From Frateuria soli (GTDB taxonomy: Bacteria > Pseudomonadota > Gammaproteobacteria > Xanthomonadales > Rhodanobacteraceae), in contig NZ_CP088252.1 in NCBI RefSeq assembly GCF_021117385.1, positions 2,604,001 through 2,668,000 of the forward strand: DNA of 64,000 bases. Reading direction: 5' to 3'. Below the pieces are notes generated by a model. That model worked only from the letters and a program-made list of their open reading frames with translations, was not told the origin of the DNA and searched no databases. The translations under genes were made by a program, and so were the position numbers. This document shows positions 62,687 to 64,000 of this stretch, piece after piece. The first letter of the stretch is position 1. Each line of letters opens with the position of its first letter.

Positions 62687-64000
62687 TCAGCCGATCGTGC
62701 GCTTGACCGCATCCACCACGTGGCTGACGGTGAAGCCGAAGTGCTCGAACAACTGCGGTGCGGGTGCCGAGGCGCCGAAGCCGGTCATGCCGATGACCTC
62801 GCCGTCCAGGCCCACGTACTTGCGCCAGTAGTCGGCCGTGGCCGCCTCGACCGCCACCCGCGCGCGGCACCAGGACGGCAGGATGCCCTCGCGGTACTCC
62901 GGCGGCTGCTCGTCGAACACCTCGGTGCACGGCATCGATACCACGCGGACCGGCACGCCCTGCTGGCCCAGCGTGCGCATCGCCTCCATCGCCAGTTCGA
63001 CCTCGGAACCGGTGGCAATGATGATCGCCTTGAACTTCGTGTCGGCCGGGTCGGACAGCACATACGCGCCGCGCGCGATGTCGGCGACCTGCTGCTCGCT
63101 GCGCTGCTGGTGCTTCAGGTTCTGACGCGAGAACACCAGGCAGGCCGGGTTGCCCTTGCGCTCGATGGCAGCCTTCCAGGACACGGCCGACTCGACCGCG
63201 TCGCACGGGCGCCACACCTGGTTGTTCGGGATGTAGCGCAGGCTGGCCAGGTGCTCGACCGGCTGATGGGTCGGGCCGTCCTCGCCCAGGCCGATGGAGT
63301 CGTGGGTGTAGACGTGGATGGCGTGCGCCGGGATCAGTGCGCTCATGCGCACGGCGTTGCGCGCGTAGTCGGAGAACACCAGGAAGGTGGCGTCGTAGGG
63401 AATGAAGCCGCCGTGCAGCGCCAAGCCGTTGGCGATCGCGGTCATGCCGAACTCGCGCACGCCGTAGTAGACGTAGTTGCCCTGCCCTTCGCTGCTGTTG
63501 CCGTTGCCGGCGTCCTTGCTGCCCTTCCACTTGGTGAGGTTGGAACCGGCCAGGTCCGCCGAGCCGCCGATCAGTTCCGGCAGCAGCGGGCCGAAGGCGT
63601 CCAGCGCCATCTGCGAGGCCTTGCGCGAGGCCACCTCCGGGCCTTCGGACTGCATCTTCGCGATGTAGGCCTGCGCCTTGCCGGCCCAGTCGGCCGGCAG
63701 TTCGCCGGCGAGGCGGCGCTTGAACTCGGCGGCCAGCTCCGGGTGTGCCTTGGCGTAGGTATCGAGCGCGGCGTTCCACTCCTGCTCGCGCTTGGCACCG
63801 GCGGCCTTGGCGTCCCAGCCTGCATAGATCTCGGCCGGAATCTCGAACGGCGGATGGTTCCAGCCGAGCTGTTGCCGCGCGGCGGCGATCTCGTCCTTGC
63901 CCAGCGGCGCGCCGTGGCTTTCTTCCTTGCCCTGCTTGTGTGGTGCACCGAAGCCGATGATGGTCCTGGCGCAGATCAGCGTGGGCTTGTCGGACTGGGC
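62687..64000 (-). CDS. tkt: Transketolase, C-terminal part (cut by window edge)
   Basis: The last 437 residues or so of a transketolase, the thiamine-diphosphate enzyme of the pentose phosphate pathway. Visible are [20 protein letters not shown], the middle domain [37 protein letters not shown] (catalytic Glu region), [20 protein letters not shown] and the C-terminal segment [17 protein letters not shown]. The N-terminal thiamine-binding part lies outside the window. It is on the opposite strand to pgk and the phosphatase, with a family B repeat between. Confidence 0.96.
   Translation of the reverse strand, partial: AQSDKPTLICARTIIGFGAPHKQGKEESHGAPLGKDEIAAARQQLGWNHPPFEIPAEIYAGWDAKAAGAKREQEWNAALDTYAKAHPELAAEFKRRLAGELPADWAGKAQAYIAKMQSEGPEVASRKASQMALDAFGPLLPELIGGSADLAGSNLTKWKGSKDAGNGNSSEGQGNYVYYGVREFGMTAIANGLALHGGFIPYDATFLVFSDYARNAVRMSALIPAHAIHVYTHDSIGLGEDGPTHQPVEHLASLRYIPNNQVWRPCDAVESAVSWKAAIERKGNPACLVFSRQNLKHQQRSEQQVADIARGAYVLSDPADTKFKAIIIATGSEVELAMEAMRTLGQQGVPVRVVSMPCTEVFDEQPPEYREGILPSWCRARVAVEAATADYWRKYVGLDGEVIGMTGFGASAPAPQLFEHFGFTVSHVVDAVKRTIG

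Overview
The window is GC-rich, gene-dense chromosomal DNA from a free-living gammaproteobacterium. It most likely belongs to the Xanthomonadales, possibly the Rhodanobacteraceae (Rhodanobacter/Dyella/Luteibacter type). This placement is inference from gene content and order. The main clue is a lipopolysaccharide locus between etfA and a metB-type gene, which is where the hypervariable LPS cluster sits in Xanthomonas. Other clues are GTP-dependent PEP carboxykinase, PilU, an Npt-like carrier, and two families of intergenic palindromes scattered through the window.

Layout. 1-24.5 kb is mostly housekeeping: fadE fragment, hydrolase, TetR, pckG, an ECF sigma/anti-sigma/DUF4097 operon, an outer-membrane protein, a large GAF-GAF-GGDEF-EAL protein, hslO, mtgA plus a glycosyltransferase, a CBS protein, an Npt-like transporter, a serine beta-lactamase-like protein, a TonB-like protein, a MetJ with a histone-H1-like tail, gcvH/gcvT, alkB, an amidase and ETF-QO. 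24.5-29.1 kb is a small glycan module (GT2-GT4 protein and WbsX-RgpF protein) wedged between ETF-QO and etfBA, ending in a decayed galE fragment. 31-48 kb is the main O-antigen island. It holds two polyprenyl-sugar side-chain modules with different flippase types, a GT4, a methyltransferase, and the Wzm/Wzt ABC exporter followed by a 1064-residue methyltransferase/coiled-coil/GT2/GT4 protein. 48.2-53 kb carries the metB-type gene and rmlBACD (dTDP-rhamnose). 53-64 kb returns to housekeeping: glmS, cystathionine beta-synthase, a DUF465 protein, two DUF4398-like envelope proteins, pilU, maiA, pgk, a HAD phosphatase and the C-terminal part of transketolase.

How the genes work together. FadE, ETF (EtfAB) and ETF-QO form an electron path from fatty acids to ubiquinone. 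RmlBACD supplies dTDP-rhamnose and GlmS supplies amino-sugar precursors. The island glycosyltransferases build the glycan on undecaprenyl carriers and Wzm/Wzt export it, so this is ABC-transporter-dependent O-antigen; no Wzy or Wzx was recognised. Cystathionine beta-synthase and the metB-type enzyme form a transsulfuration pair.

Most interesting points: (1) the MetJ repressor fused in frame to a lysine/alanine-rich tail that has its own well-placed ribosome binding site and start codon; (2) the methyltransferase-coiled-coil-GT2-GT4 protein directly after wzt, which resembles a capping enzyme and molecular ruler fused to the glycan-building enzymes; (3) its shorter paralogue beside ETF-QO, which lacks the methyltransferase and has an unclear start; (4) a nine-A run inside an O-antigen glycosyltransferase gene.
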